Below, one piece after another: positions 11,137-19,463 of a stretch of 42,625 bases of DNA. The stretch's first letter is position 1, and every line of letters starts with the position of its first letter. Origin of the DNA: an uncultured Bacteroidia bacterium (lineage in GTDB: Bacteria; Bacteroidota; Bacteroidia; Bacteroidales; UBA932); NCBI GenBank assembly GCA_902785575.1, contig CACZZF010000021.1, positions 1-42,625 of the forward strand. Direction: 5' to 3'. The notes beneath the pieces are model-generated. The model saw only the letters and a list, made by a program, of their open reading frames with translations. It ran no database searches and had not been told where the DNA came from. Position numbers and translations under genes: made by a program.

Positions 11137-11562
11137 CTAGGCTATCTTGACGATTTCAGCTCCCTCAAGCACTGAGTCTCCCTTGTTCACAAGGACAGCG
11201 GTAACGGTGCCGTCGCAGGAGGCCTGTATCTCGTTTTCCATCTTCATCGCCTCTATGACAGCAACTTTCTGCCCGGCCTTCACTGCCTGGCCTTCCTTTA
11301 CGGAGACTTCGATGATGACTCCAGGAAGTGGAGAGGTGATGACCTTACCCGCACCCGCGGGAGCTGCCGCAGGAGCGGGAGCAGGTGCCGGCGCTGAAGT
11401 GGCGGGAGTCGCGGGAGCGGCCGCGGGAGCAGGAGCCACCGGGGTGTCCATTTCCACTTTGTAAGAAGCTCCGTTGACAGTCACGTCAGCGATGTTACCC
11501 TCGACTGAATTGATCTCAACGTTGTACTCGTTGCCGTTGATTTTGAATTTGTACGTCCTCAT
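11137..11562 (-). CDS. mmdC: Biotin carboxyl carrier subunit of the decarboxylase
   Basis: A 141-residue biotin carrier. An N-terminal region (1-40) is followed by a Pro/Ala swinging linker (about 41-72, built from APAPAAAP-type units) and a C-terminal biotinyl domain (73-141). The biotin-attachment motif is EAMKMEN with Lys107. It moves CO2 from the alpha subunit to the membrane beta subunit. Spacing is 21 nt after the gamma fusion gene and 1 nt before beta. The linker's high G+C repeats are normal for this family and are not a sign of transfer. Confidence 0.92.
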   Translation of the reverse strand: MRTYKFKINGNEYNVEINSVEGNIADVTVNGASYKVEMDTPVAPAPAAAPATPATSAPAPAPAPAAAPAGAGKVITSPLPGVIIEVSVKEGQAVKAGQKVAVIEAMKMENEIQASCDGTVTAVLVNKGDSVLEGAEIVKIA

Positions 11563-11583
11563 ATCGTGTGTTTTCTTTTATTA

Positions 11584-12507
11584 TTATCGTGGTAATTGCC
11601 TGAAATTCTGGGTTTTGTCTGCCCATTCGCTGCCTGGCGTGGGCTTAATTGTGATGATCATGCTTTCGATGTCGTGGATTCCTCCGACAAGATAGTCGTC
11701 GAGAGCCAGTGCGATAGCCGCGTAGACTTCTGAACCGAATTCCTGTGACAGGGCCATCGAAATCGCGGCCGCAATCTCAGGGGATAGTTTCCCGTCTGTC
11801 GTTTTCTTTGACTTCTTGACTTTGGGCCCATCCTTGCCGCGTTTGTTGGCGTTGCCGATCCATCCGAATATGAATGAGAGGATTAGCAACGCTGTGAACA
11901 CCACCATCACAGCGATCAGAGTCAGGACAAGACCGTGTGGATCCTGCTCTTTCATGATCTGGCTCTTGGTCTTGGCGTCAACATTACCGTTGTATGAGCC
12001 GGGTGTCGGGTTGGGGTTGACTTGAGTCTTGAACTCCATCTCCCTCACTCCGACAGGAATCCTGACAACCGACTGGTCGGCAGGCAGGTCAGCGGGGATC
12101 TCCACCTGGTCGATTATGGTCCTTCCGTCATTGCTGACAAGGTAGAGAGTCGATCCGTTTCTCAACTTGAAATTGGTGTAAAATGTTCCCTGTGAGGAAT
12201 TTCCGCTTGTGTAGAAAACGACACTCTGACGGGGGCCAAGCTGGGCTGAACGGTCGGATGTGGGAATATGGTACTTCTTTAGGTTGGATTTGTCGTCTGA
12301 AAGATAGCATCCTCCGAACTTGACGGTTCCGTTGGACGTGTTGAACAACTCGATCCAACCGTTTCTTTGGCCATATCCATCAACAATCCCGCTGGTGTTC
12401 TCGACAAGCACCTCGCCGATCAGAAGATCGGACATATTCTGTGCGCCGAGAGACAACCCGCAGAGCAGGGTGATGGCTATGGAAAGTATTATCCTGGAAT
12501 GTCTCAT
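11584..12507 (-). CDS. Lamin-tail domain-OadG fusion, decarboxylase gamma subunit
   Basis: A 307-residue fusion. The start is the ATG at 12507 (MRHSRIILSI), 4 nt after the mmdA stop; the open frame extends upstream but there it is out of frame inside mmdA. Residues 1-22 form a signal peptide ending LSLGA. About 27-170 is a lamin-tail domain (LTD) with QRNGWIELFNTS (47-58). About 192-217 is one membrane helix, followed by a Lys-rich stretch and an OadG-like tail with HDIESMIITI and a terminal RQLPR. Canonical gamma subunits are about 80-110 residues and lack an extracytoplasmic domain. I infer that the LTD sits outside the inner membrane while the OadG part binds alpha and beta. It is known as a Bacteroidota arrangement; what the LTD binds is not evident. 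Confidence 0.85.
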   Translation of the reverse strand: MRHSRIILSIAITLLCGLSLGAQNMSDLLIGEVLVENTSGIVDGYGQRNGWIELFNTSNGTVKFGGCYLSDDKSNLKKYHIPTSDRSAQLGPRQSVVFYTSGNSSQGTFYTNFKLRNGSTLYLVSNDGRTIIDQVEIPADLPADQSVVRIPVGVREMEFKTQVNPNPTPGSYNGNVDAKTKSQIMKEQDPHGLVLTLIAVMVVFTALLILSFIFGWIGNANKRGKDGPKVKKSKKTTDGKLSPEIAAAISMALSQEFGSEVYAAIALALDDYLVGGIHDIESMIITIKPTPGSEWADKTQNFRQLPR

Positions 12508-12511
12508 CGCT

Positions 12512-14074
12512 CTAAAGGGGAAGGTTGTCGTGTTTCTTGGCCGGCATCTGCTGCTTCTTCCCGGCCAGTTGCTCGAGGGCTCTGATGACGCGGAATCGGG
12601 TGTTGCGAGGCTCGATGACATCGTCGATATAGCCTTTCTGGGCGGCCTGGTAAGGATTATTGAAGAGTTCCTCGTACTCGGCTTTCTTCTCATCCCTGAT
12701 CTTCTGCTGCTCATCCGGATTCTCAACCGCTTTTATATCCTTGGCATAGAGCACATTGACAGCGCCATCAGCGCCCATGACAGCGATCTGGGCTGAAGGC
12801 CATGCGTAGACAAGGTCAGCCCTGAGGTGCTTGCTGCTCATAACAATGTAGGAGCCTCCGTAGCTCTTTCTCAGCTCTACTGTGACCTTGGGAACGGTAG
12901 CCTCACCATAAGCGTAAAGCAGTTTCGCCCCGTTGGTGATGACGGCTCCATATTCCTGCTGGGTTCCAGGGAGGAAGCCAGGTACATCCACCAGTGAAAC
13001 CAAGGGGATGTTGAACGCGTCGCAGAAGCGGACGAATCTCGCTCCCTTGCGGGAGGCGTTGATGTCGAGCACACCGGCCAGCACTTTCGGCTGGTTGGCC
13101 ACTATACCGACACTCCTTCCGTTCATGTGGGCGAATCCGATGATTATGTTTTTCGCGAAATCCTTGTGGATCTCGAAGAACTTACCGTCGTCCACGATGC
13201 TCCCGATGACCTTGTACATGTCGTAAGGACTGTTGGGGTTGTCCGGGATTATCTCGTTGAGGCTGTCGTCGACACGGCTCACAGGGTCATTGGTTGGGAC
13301 CCTCGGAGCCTCTTCCATGTTGTTCTGAGGAATATATGAAAGGAGTTCCTTGATGGTTCTGATCCCATCTTCCTCATTCTCGGCGGCGAAATGGGCTACG
13401 CCACTCTTCGAGGCATGTACGCTGGCGCCTCCAAGCTCTTCCTGCGAGACATCCTCGCCAAGAACGCTCTTCACGACAGCAGGGCCGGTGAGGAACATGT
13501 AGGAGGTGTTCTTTACCATGACAGTGAAATCAGTCAAGGCTGGGGAGTATACCGCTCCGCCGGCGCAGGGACCGAATATTCCGGAAATCTGAGGCACAAC
13601 ACCGGAAGCGAGGATATTCCTCTCGAATATCTCACCGTAGCCGGCGAGGGAGTCGACACCTTCCTGGATCCTGGCGCCACCAGAATCGTTCAGGCAGATG
13701 AACGGAGCCCCATTTCGGGATGCCAGATCAAGAGCCTTGCATATCTTTTCCGACATTGTTTTGGAAAGAGAGCCGCCGGATACGGTGAAATCCTGTGCGG
13801 CGACATAGACCAGCCTGCCGCCAATCGTTCCCATTCCGGTCACGACACCGTCCCCATCGAAATGCTGTTTATCCATTCCGAAATTGACGCAACGATGCTG
13901 GACGAACATGTCGAACTCCTCGAAACTGCCCTCGTCGAGCAGCAGTCCAAGTCTCTCTCTAGCTGTTAGCTTGCCTTTCTGGTGCTGGGCCTCTATCCTC
14001 TTCTGTCCTCCGCCCAGTTTGGCGGCAGCCCTACGCTCGACCAGTTTGGCGATGTTTTCCTGTTGGATGCTCAT
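12512..14074 (-). CDS. mmdA: Methylmalonyl-CoA decarboxylase / acyl-CoA carboxyltransferase alpha
   Basis: A 520-residue carboxyltransferase that moves the carboxyl group from an acyl-CoA (most likely (S)-methylmalonyl-CoA) to biotin. It has two crotonase-like halves: N-terminal [20 protein letters not shown] (about 34-53), [12 protein letters not shown] (128-139) and [13 protein letters not shown]-terminal [13 protein letters not shown] and SYGGSYIVM. The C-terminus KKHDNLPL matches the usual ending of MmdA/PccB proteins. Propionyl-CoA carboxylase beta is the alternative, but a biotin carrier and an OadB-type beta in the same operon, with no biotin carboxylase, point to the decarboxylase. 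First gene of the operon, with a strong promoter just upstream. Confidence 0.92.
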   Translation of the reverse strand: MSIQQENIAKLVERRAAAKLGGGQKRIEAQHQKGKLTARERLGLLLDEGSFEEFDMFVQHRCVNFGMDKQHFDGDGVVTGMGTIGGRLVYVAAQDFTVSGGSLSKTMSEKICKALDLASRNGAPFICLNDSGGARIQEGVDSLAGYGEIFERNILASGVVPQISGIFGPCAGGAVYSPALTDFTVMVKNTSYMFLTGPAVVKSVLGEDVSQEELGGASVHASKSGVAHFAAENEEDGIRTIKELLSYIPQNNMEEAPRVPTNDPVSRVDDSLNEIIPDNPNSPYDMYKVIGSIVDDGKFFEIHKDFAKNIIIGFAHMNGRSVGIVANQPKVLAGVLDINASRKGARFVRFCDAFNIPLVSLVDVPGFLPGTQQEYGAVITNGAKLLYAYGEATVPKVTVELRKSYGGSYIVMSSKHLRADLVYAWPSAQIAVMGADGAVNVLYAKDIKAVENPDEQQKIRDEKKAEYEELFNNPYQAAQKGYIDDVIEPRNTRFRVIRALEQLAGKKQQMPAKKHDNLPL

Positions 14075-14100
14075 ATTCCTTTATATAAATAGATATTTTC

Positions 14101-14131
14101 CAAATTTACCAAGAATCTGGAATCTTTCAAA
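14101..14131 (-). promoter_or_regulatory. Promoter of the mmd / V-ATPase operon
   Basis: On the minus strand, TTTG (14128-14131) and TAAATTTG (14101-14108) are separated by 19 nt, a perfect match to the Bacteroidota primary sigma factor consensus. Transcription would start near 14097, leaving a 5' leader of about 23 nt before the mmdA ATG, which is preceded by AAAGGAAT. Confidence 0.8.
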
Positions 14132-14161
14132 GAAATAAAGTATCCAAAAAAGGGAAAAAAC

Positions 14162-15397
14162 TCAGAATTTCACGCCAAAAGAGAAATCCATATAATCGGC
14201 TTTGAATTTGTGCGCCTTGATGCACACACTGATGAAGAATGGCTTCAGCGCCTCAGGATAGTACCGGAAACCGGCTCTCTCATAAAGCCAGCCGTGTTCG
14301 GCATGGATGCCCATGCGGCGGTAAAGGTACACTCCCTCTTGGACATAGAGAGCCAGGTTATTGTAGAACACTTCCTGGACCAGGCCCAATCCGTATGAGA
14401 ACGGGGCATATCCTTTTGAGGCCGCGTTAGCCTCCTCATCGTAAATAATGCTGTCGGCCCATTTGAGGTTGTCAGTGTTCGAGTTCCAGAAACCATTGAT
14501 AGTGAATCCGGCGGCGAACCTGCCTCCGGGCCTGTAAATGGCGTCAGCGTTCAGGGAAGCCATCGGCCATTTCCGGAGATGTGTCTCGGCCAAAGTCTCC
14601 TTACTGACTGTCTTGGAATACGCGAGCCACTCAGCGGCGCAGGCGTGGACTCCTCCGCCACCGTAGATCTCAAAGCTCCATCCCTTCTCGTACATATCGG
14701 TGGAAATATGGGATGGCTTAAACACGTGGCCTTTCGGGGCCTTCCTGTCCTGGAAGTGGTACCTGGCGGACAATCCTCCTCCCCAGTAGTTCAAGCCACC
14801 GTTGGGATAAGCGAATCTGGCGCTGGAGTTATGACGGACGTTGATATTCGCCTCAAGGTCAATCCTTTTCCCGATCATCCATGTCAGGTGGCCGCCTCCT
14901 GCCACATAAAAGAGAATAGGGGAGCTGAAGAACCAGTTCGCGCGGTTGTCGATAGGGTCATAGTAACCTGATGAATATGACAAGCCGAGCATCAGATTGT
15001 AGCCGAATCCCAAATGCTTGGTGCGTATCAGATCCCGCGACATTGTTCCGTACGCCGAGATCAGATCGGAATAGTGTCCGTATTTGCTCTTGAACTGGAC
15101 GTCAGATAAAGTATTGTAATTCAGGCCAATTCCGAAAACAGGCCAGTTGAAGGCCGATGCGAAACTCCCATTCCCGGCTGCCTGGTCAGTCACAAAGTCC
15201 CATTCAAGGGCGAAGGAGTTGAACTGCCGTTGATTATATGAATCCTTAAATGATCCTATGACAAGATGGTCGGCCCCAGTCTTTATCGCGGTGTGGAAAG
15301 GCCTTTCCTGCGCTTTGGTATCAGTCAGACATAATAAACCCTGGACCGCGATGCAGGCCAGGGTTGTGATGAGAGTCTTTCTGATACGTGTCGCCAT
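14162..15397 (-). CDS. PagL-like outer-membrane acyloxyacyl hydrolase family protein
   Basis: A 411-residue exported beta-barrel-type protein related to lipid A 3-O-deacylase (PagL). The N-terminus (about 1-30) is a signal peptide. In the middle, RHNSSARF (188-195) followed by PNGGLNYWGGGLS matches the PagL active-site strand, giving the His189-x-Ser191 pair. The third PagL catalytic residue, a Glu 12 residues after the Ser, aligns with Asn203 here, so activity is not certain. The protein ends in Phe after alternating hydrophobic residues, as outer-membrane proteins do. It is twice as long as Pseudomonas PagL. ATG at 15397 is chosen; a GTG one codon earlier is possible. It lies 14 nt after yebC and ends the operon. 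Confidence 0.7.
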   Translation of the reverse strand: MATRIRKTLITTLACIAVQGLLCLTDTKAQERPFHTAIKTGADHLVIGSFKDSYNQRQFNSFALEWDFVTDQAAGNGSFASAFNWPVFGIGLNYNTLSDVQFKSKYGHYSDLISAYGTMSRDLIRTKHLGFGYNLMLGLSYSSGYYDPIDNRANWFFSSPILFYVAGGGHLTWMIGKRIDLEANINVRHNSSARFAYPNGGLNYWGGGLSARYHFQDRKAPKGHVFKPSHISTDMYEKGWSFEIYGGGGVHACAAEWLAYSKTVSKETLAETHLRKWPMASLNADAIYRPGGRFAAGFTINGFWNSNTDNLKWADSIIYDEEANAASKGYAPFSYGLGLVQEVFYNNLALYVQEGVYLYRRMGIHAEHGWLYERAGFRYYPEALKPFFISVCIKAHKFKADYMDFSFGVKF

Positions 15398-15411
15398 CAC
15401 CGGGGAAAGCT

Positions 15412-16167
15412 CTATTCCTCGGCGGGTTTCATCGTATTGTAGACGGCTGTGACATCGTCGTCGTCCTCCAGGAGGCCGGTGAGCTTGTCAAGGGTCTCCC
15501 TCTGCTCGGGAGTGACATCCTTCAAATCGGTGTTCGGAATCCTCTCGAAGCCTCCGGACACAAGCTCATAGCCATTGTCCTCGATGAACTTCTGGATGGC
15601 ACCATAAGAGCTGTAAGCACCGTAGATCACGATGTTGCGAGTGACGTCACCGTCCTCGTTCTCCTGCTCCTCAGTGAACACCTCAGGATCGTCGTCGCAG
15701 TCGCAGAGCTCAAGCTGAATCTCGTCGATGTCGATATTGCCGTTGTCCTTGATGCGGAACACGCATTTGTGGTCGAACATGAAGCTGACGCTGCCGCTCG
15801 TGCCGAGTGTGCCGCCGCACTTCGTGAAATAGCTGCGGACATTGGCCACGGTGCGGGTGTTATTGTCAGTAGCCGCTTCCACAAGGTAAGCGATACCGTG
15901 AGGACCGTATCCCTCGTAAACGATCTCCTTGAAATCGCCCTGATCCTTCTCAAGAGCTTTCTTGATCGCCCTTTCGACGTTGTCCTTAGGCATATTCTCG
16001 CTCCTGGCCTCAGCCATGAGAGCCCTGAGCCTAGGGTTGCCGGTCACATCCGGGCCGCCCTGCTTGACAGCGATGGTGATTTCCTTCCCGATTTTCGTGA
16101 AGGTCTTGGCCATGTGGCCCCACCTCTTGAATTTCCTTTCCTTACGGAACTCAAACGCTCTTCCCAT
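15412..16167 (-). CDS. yebC: YebC/PmpR family regulator or translation factor
   Basis: A 251-residue YebC-family protein. It has the family's N-terminal GHMAKTFTKIGKEITIAVKQ segment in shorter pieces (about 17-36), NPRLRALMAEAR, NMPKDNVERAI (about 58-68) and YEGYGPHGIA (about 83-92), with an acidic C-terminal domain. Members have been described as transcriptional regulators and more recently as translation factors that help with proline stretches; the sequence cannot separate these roles. The N-terminus is about 10 residues longer than E. coli YebC. It starts 2 nt after the TPR gene stop. Confidence 0.93.
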   Translation of the reverse strand: MGRAFEFRKERKFKRWGHMAKTFTKIGKEITIAVKQGGPDVTGNPRLRALMAEARSENMPKDNVERAIKKALEKDQGDFKEIVYEGYGPHGIAYLVEAATDNNTRTVANVRSYFTKCGGTLGTSGSVSFMFDHKCVFRIKDNGNIDIDEIQLELCDCDDDPEVFTEEQENEDGDVTRNIVIYGAYSSYGAIQKFIEDNGYELVSGGFERIPNTDLKDVTPEQRETLDKLTGLLEDDDDVTAVYNTMKPAEE

Positions 16168-16169
16168 GA

Positions 16170-16862
16170 CTACTGCTGGCTTTCGATCCTGGAGATGTAC
16201 TTGTCGATGTCATATCCTTCCATGGACTGAGGATACTTATCCTTGATAGCCTTGTAGTAAGAAAGGGCCTTGGCGTTGTCGCCAAGCTGCTCGCAAACCA
16301 CTCCGGCCTTGAGCATGTAGGTAGCGTTGAAGATGTTGGAGAAATTGTCGTCCACGGCGATAGCCTGGTCGTAGCACCTGAGGGCTTCCTTATAGTTCTC
16401 GAGACCAGAGTAAGCGTCTCCCATGCAGGCCAAGGCGCGTGCCTTGGTTATAGCCTCGTCACTCTTGTATTTCTTGAGATAGTCGATGGCCTGTTGGTAA
16501 TTGCCGAGGTTATACTCGCAGAGTCCGGCGTAGAAATAGACGTCCCTGCCACCCTTGGCACCGAAATCATCGATAATCTGTGAGAAACCAAGCACATTGC
16601 CGTCTCCGTTGAGAGCCAGATCAAACTCGCCTGAGCGGAAATTGGCCTCGGCGGGATACATCTGCCTGGCGGCCTCCTTGGCCTTAGGCTGGTAAACCAG
16701 CTTGTAATAACCCACGATCGCAAGTCCTATGATGAGGAGCGCGATAAGGATCCCATAGATAGTTTTCTTGTTCTCACGGAAGAACTGGTCGGTTTTGGAG
16801 ACGGTCTCGCTGACCCTTTCCTGACGGGCCTGTTCCCTCTCATCTACTTTTTTCTTTGCCAT
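16170..16862 (-). CDS. Membrane-anchored TPR protein
   Basis: A 230-residue protein with a charged N-terminal cytoplasmic stretch (1-33), one membrane helix (about 34-57, TIYGILIALLIIGLAIVGYY) and a C-terminal domain with at least three tetratricopeptide repeats (about 105-220; for example YFYAGLCEYNLGNYQQAIDY and AMGDAYSG-type units). Topology resembles E. coli YfgM, a periplasmic chaperone partner of the Sec translocon, but this is analogy only. It is the first gene of the TPR-yebC-pagL-like operon and diverges from recF. Confidence 0.8.
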   Translation of the reverse strand: MAKKKVDEREQARQERVSETVSKTDQFFRENKKTIYGILIALLIIGLAIVGYYKLVYQPKAKEAARQMYPAEANFRSGEFDLALNGDGNVLGFSQIIDDFGAKGGRDVYFYAGLCEYNLGNYQQAIDYLKKYKSDEAITKARALACMGDAYSGLENYKEALRCYDQAIAVDDNFSNIFNATYMLKAGVVCEQLGDNAKALSYYKAIKDKYPQSMEGYDIDKYISRIESQQ

Positions 16863-16902
16863 TTTTATACTTGTTTTTGTTATTATCTTCGCAAACAGTC
16901 CG

Positions 16903-16933
16903 CAAAATTAGAAAAAATTGTTTAATCATGCAA
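16903..16933 (-). promoter_or_regulatory. Promoter of TPR-yebC operon
   Basis: Minus strand TTG (16931-16933), 20 nt, TAATTTTG (16903-16910), matching -33 TTG and -7 TAnnTTTG. It interleaves with the recF promoter on the other strand. Confidence 0.6.
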
Positions 16934-16947
16934 TATGATTATCTTTG
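16918..16947 (+). promoter_or_regulatory. Promoter of recF operon
   Basis: Plus strand TTG (16918-16920), 19 nt, TATCTTTG (16940-16947). The start point would be near 16953, about 14 nt before the recF ATG. The -33 boxes of this promoter and of the divergent TPR promoter lie between the two -7 boxes, so the two polymerases would compete for the same 44 bp. Confidence 0.7.
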
Positions 16948-16966
16948 CGTTATAGTTGGATAAGAG

Positions 16967-18073
16967 ATGCCGGTACTAAAAAAGATCGCCATACAGGATT
17001 TCCGGAACATTGTTTTCCAGGAATTGTCTTTCTCCCCGAACATCAATTGCGTTTCCGGCAATAATGGAGTCGGGAAGACAAATCTGATGGACGCGGTCTG
17101 GTATCTTTCGATGACAAAGAGCGCTATCACTCCTTCAGACAAGTTCAATTTCAGGCATGGGACTGAAGCGTTCGCCATCTCAGGAACTTATGACATGGGG
17201 GGAGGTCCGCTGACCAGGTTTTCTGTCCAGGTTGACTCGAAAGGGGAGAAGAAGATCCGGAGGGATGACAAACCGTATTCCAGAGTAGCCGACCATATCG
17301 GTGTCCTGCCAATTGTAATGGTTTCACCTTCAGATACTTCCCTTGTCAGTGAGAGCGGAGATGACCGCCGGCGTTTCGTCAACTCGGTCCTGTCTCAGAT
17401 GGACAGGGAATATCTATCGGCCATCCAGCAATACAACAGATTGCTATTCCAAAGGAACCGCATGCTCAAGGACGGTGTGTCTGATGAGAGTCTTCTATCG
17501 GTTTTTGACGAGAGGATGGATGGATTCGCGGCAGTCGTGTCGAGTGCCAGGGAGAGATTCGTCGCTGATCTGCAGCCCATTGTATCAGAGCGATATGCCA
17601 CATTGTCCGGAGGCCGGGAGACTGTCTCCATCACTTACCAGTCTGATTTGCGTAAAGGTTCTTTAGTGGACTTGTTGAAAGCCAACAGAGAGAAAGACAA
17701 GATACTGGGATACACCAACTCTGGCCCTCAGAGAGATGATTTCATCTTCAAGATGGACGGATATCCCATAAGGCGATGCGGCTCCCAGGGACAGCAGAAA
17801 TCCTTCCTTGTGTCATTGAAGTTCGCGCAATACGAGATAATGAAATCCAGATACGGATTCCCTCCCGCGTTGCTGCTTGACGATGTTTTCGACAAACTGG
17901 ACATGGGGCGGATCGGCAATCTTCTGGGTATGGTAGCGGGCAATGACTATGGCCAGATATTCATTACTGACAGCAACAAGGTCAGGATGGCCGGAATCGT
18001 GGATAACCTGACTACGGACAGGGCTTATTTCGAAGCTGATGGAGGTGAGTTCAAGGAGGTGAAAGATGCCTGA
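16967..18073 (+). CDS. recF: DNA replication and repair protein RecF
   Basis: A 368-residue SMC-like ATPase that loads RecA at gapped DNA with RecO and RecR. Walker A is GNNGVGKT (31-38), the ABC signature is NSGPQRDD (about 250-257), and Walker B is LLLDDVFDKLD (about 301-311). The start ATG at 16967 (MPVLKKIAIQDFRN) gives the usual N-terminus. The 3' end overlaps the DUF721 gene by 8 nt, suggesting translational coupling. Confidence 0.95.
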   Translation: MPVLKKIAIQDFRNIVFQELSFSPNINCVSGNNGVGKTNLMDAVWYLSMTKSAITPSDKFNFRHGTEAFAISGTYDMGGGPLTRFSVQVDSKGEKKIRRDDKPYSRVADHIGVLPIVMVSPSDTSLVSESGDDRRRFVNSVLSQMDREYLSAIQQYNRLLFQRNRMLKDGVSDESLLSVFDERMDGFAAVVSSARERFVADLQPIVSERYATLSGGRETVSITYQSDLRKGSLVDLLKANREKDKILGYTNSGPQRDDFIFKMDGYPIRRCGSQGQQKSFLVSLKFAQYEIMKSRYGFPPALLLDDVFDKLDMGRIGNLLGMVAGNDYGQIFITDSNKVRMAGIVDNLTTDRAYFEADGGEFKEVKDA

Positions 18074-18410
18074 GTTCCGTAAGATAAAAGGCATTCCCAG
18101 GAAGGAGGCTCTCCCGATGGGGACTCTTGTGCCCATGTTTGTCCGCGCGCGTGGACTGAGCGCTGAGCTGAACACTCAGAGAGTCTTTGCCGCCTGGGAT
18201 GAGGTTTCCGGAATAAAGGATTTCACACTCAGGAAGTTCTATAGGGATGGGAAGCTTTTTGTCACCATCTCGTCTTCCATGGTCCGCAGCCACCTGGAGT
18301 TCCAGAAGGACTCTATATTGGTGGCAGTCAACGAGTTCCTGGAAAAAGACACCCTTTTCGACAAGGCCTGCTCCAAAGTTGGTCTGGTCAAGGAAATCAT
18401 ATTGAAATGA
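18066..18410 (+). CDS. DUF721 / DciA-like protein
   Basis: A 114-residue DUF721 protein. The family includes DciA, the helicase-operator protein of bacteria that lack DnaC, and it is often found beside recF or gyrB. The family core is visible: LVPMFVRARGLSAEL (about 22-36), VFAAWDEVSG (about 40-49) and a conserved strand GKLFVTISSSMVRSHLEFQK (about 62-81) in shorter pieces. A role in loading the replicative helicase is inferred from family and context. Overlaps recF by 8 nt and pdxB by 4 nt (ATGA). Confidence 0.82.
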   Translation: MPEFRKIKGIPRKEALPMGTLVPMFVRARGLSAELNTQRVFAAWDEVSGIKDFTLRKFYRDGKLFVTISSSMVRSHLEFQKDSILVAVNEFLEKDTLFDKACSKVGLVKEIILK

Positions 18411-19462
18411 ATATGGAAGAAAACAAGATCAAAGTTGTGGTGGATGACGCCATCCCGTTTATTTCCGGCGTCTTGGAACCATACGCTGAAGTGGTCTACA
18501 AAGTTGGACGGGACATTTGCCGTGAGGATCTTATGGATGCCTCTGCCCTTGTTATCCGGACCAGGACCAAGTGCGACGCTTCCTTGCTGGACGGCACCGC
18601 GGTCAAGTTCATCGCTACAGCGACAATTGGTACCGACCATATTGATCATGAGTATTGCGACAAGGCCGGTATAGTTATTCGCAACGCCGCCGGGTGCAAT
18701 GCCGGTGGCGTCATGAACTATGTGTTCTCGGCCTTGTATGGTGTCGCTTCCAGGAAGGCGATTCGCCTGGACGGGTCGAAACTAGGTATTGTCGGTGTCG
18801 GTAATGTCGGGAAAAGGGTGGACATGGTGGCCGGGTACCTTGGTTTCAAAGTCTTGAAAAATGACCCGCCCAGGATGGCCGTAGAAGGCCCTGAGGGATT
18901 CTGCCCCTTGGATTATCTTCTCCAGAACGCTCAGGTAGTCACAATGCATGTGCCTTTGGATAAGACGACTTTCCGGATGTGTGATGACGCTTTCTTCGAC
19001 AAGATGAAGCCCGGTACCATATTCATAAACGCTTCCAGGGGAGAGGTGGTCGATGACGCCGCCTTGAAAAGGGCTATCCCGAAATTGGGACCGGTCATTA
19101 TCGACACTTGGAACAATGAGCCTGACATCGACAGGGAGCTTTTAGACATGGTCGATATCGCCACGCCACACATCGCCGGTTACTCTTACCAGGGTAAACA
19201 GAACGGCACGGCGGCGGCAGTAAGGTCATTGGCCCGTTTCTTCGGATTCAGCGATCTTTATGAGTTTTTCCCTAAGACCGAGCTTCCCAGCCTTGAGGCG
19301 GTCAAGCTTGACCTTAAAGGAAAAAGGCAGGGCGAAATAACTTCCGCCCTGCAGTACAATTATCCGATCTTCACGGATGATTTCATGTTCCGGATGGATC
19401 CCGGGGCTTTCGAGAGCCTTCGCTCCCATTACCAGTACCGCCGGGAGTTCTATGTCTATTGA
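18407..19462 (+). CDS. pdxB: 4-phosphoerythronate dehydrogenase
   Basis: A 351-residue member of the D-2-hydroxyacid dehydrogenase family with the PdxB-specific C-terminal domain (DUF3410-like, about 275-351). It oxidises 4-phosphoerythronate in the DXP-dependent pyridoxal phosphate route. The NAD-binding loop is GVGNVGKRV (about 129-137); catalytic residues are Arg in NASRGEVV, Glu in NNEPD and His in TPHIAGYS. The 4-nt overlap with the DUF721 gene shows coupling with recF. The stop is 1 nt from the stop of the convergent DUF2807 gene. Confidence 0.92.
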   Translation: MNMEENKIKVVVDDAIPFISGVLEPYAEVVYKVGRDICREDLMDASALVIRTRTKCDASLLDGTAVKFIATATIGTDHIDHEYCDKAGIVIRNAAGCNAGGVMNYVFSALYGVASRKAIRLDGSKLGIVGVGNVGKRVDMVAGYLGFKVLKNDPPRMAVEGPEGFCPLDYLLQNAQVVTMHVPLDKTTFRMCDDAFFDKMKPGTIFINASRGEVVDDAALKRAIPKLGPVIIDTWNNEPDIDRELLDMVDIATPHIAGYSYQGKQNGTAAAVRSLARFFGFSDLYEFFPKTELPSLEAVKLDLKGKRQGEITSALQYNYPIFTDDFMFRMDPGAFESLRSHYQYRREFYVY

Positions 19463-19463
19463 T

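Noticed and set aside
11340..11450. GC-rich repeats in the biotin carrier gene as a possible recombination or phase-variation tract
   Set aside because: They are the normal Pro/Ala swinging linker of biotin carrier subunits, made of varied codons with no simple repeat unit.
12508..12726. A longer start for the lamin-tail/OadG gene, 73 codons upstream
   Set aside because: That part overlaps mmdA in another frame, encodes low-complexity Arg/Ser sequence and would bury the signal peptide that starts at 12507.
15388..16230. A 280-codon open frame on the plus strand, opposite yebC
   Set aside because: It lies wholly across yebC and its neighbours' ends, has no recognisable domain, and mirrors the codon bias of the real gene on the other strand.
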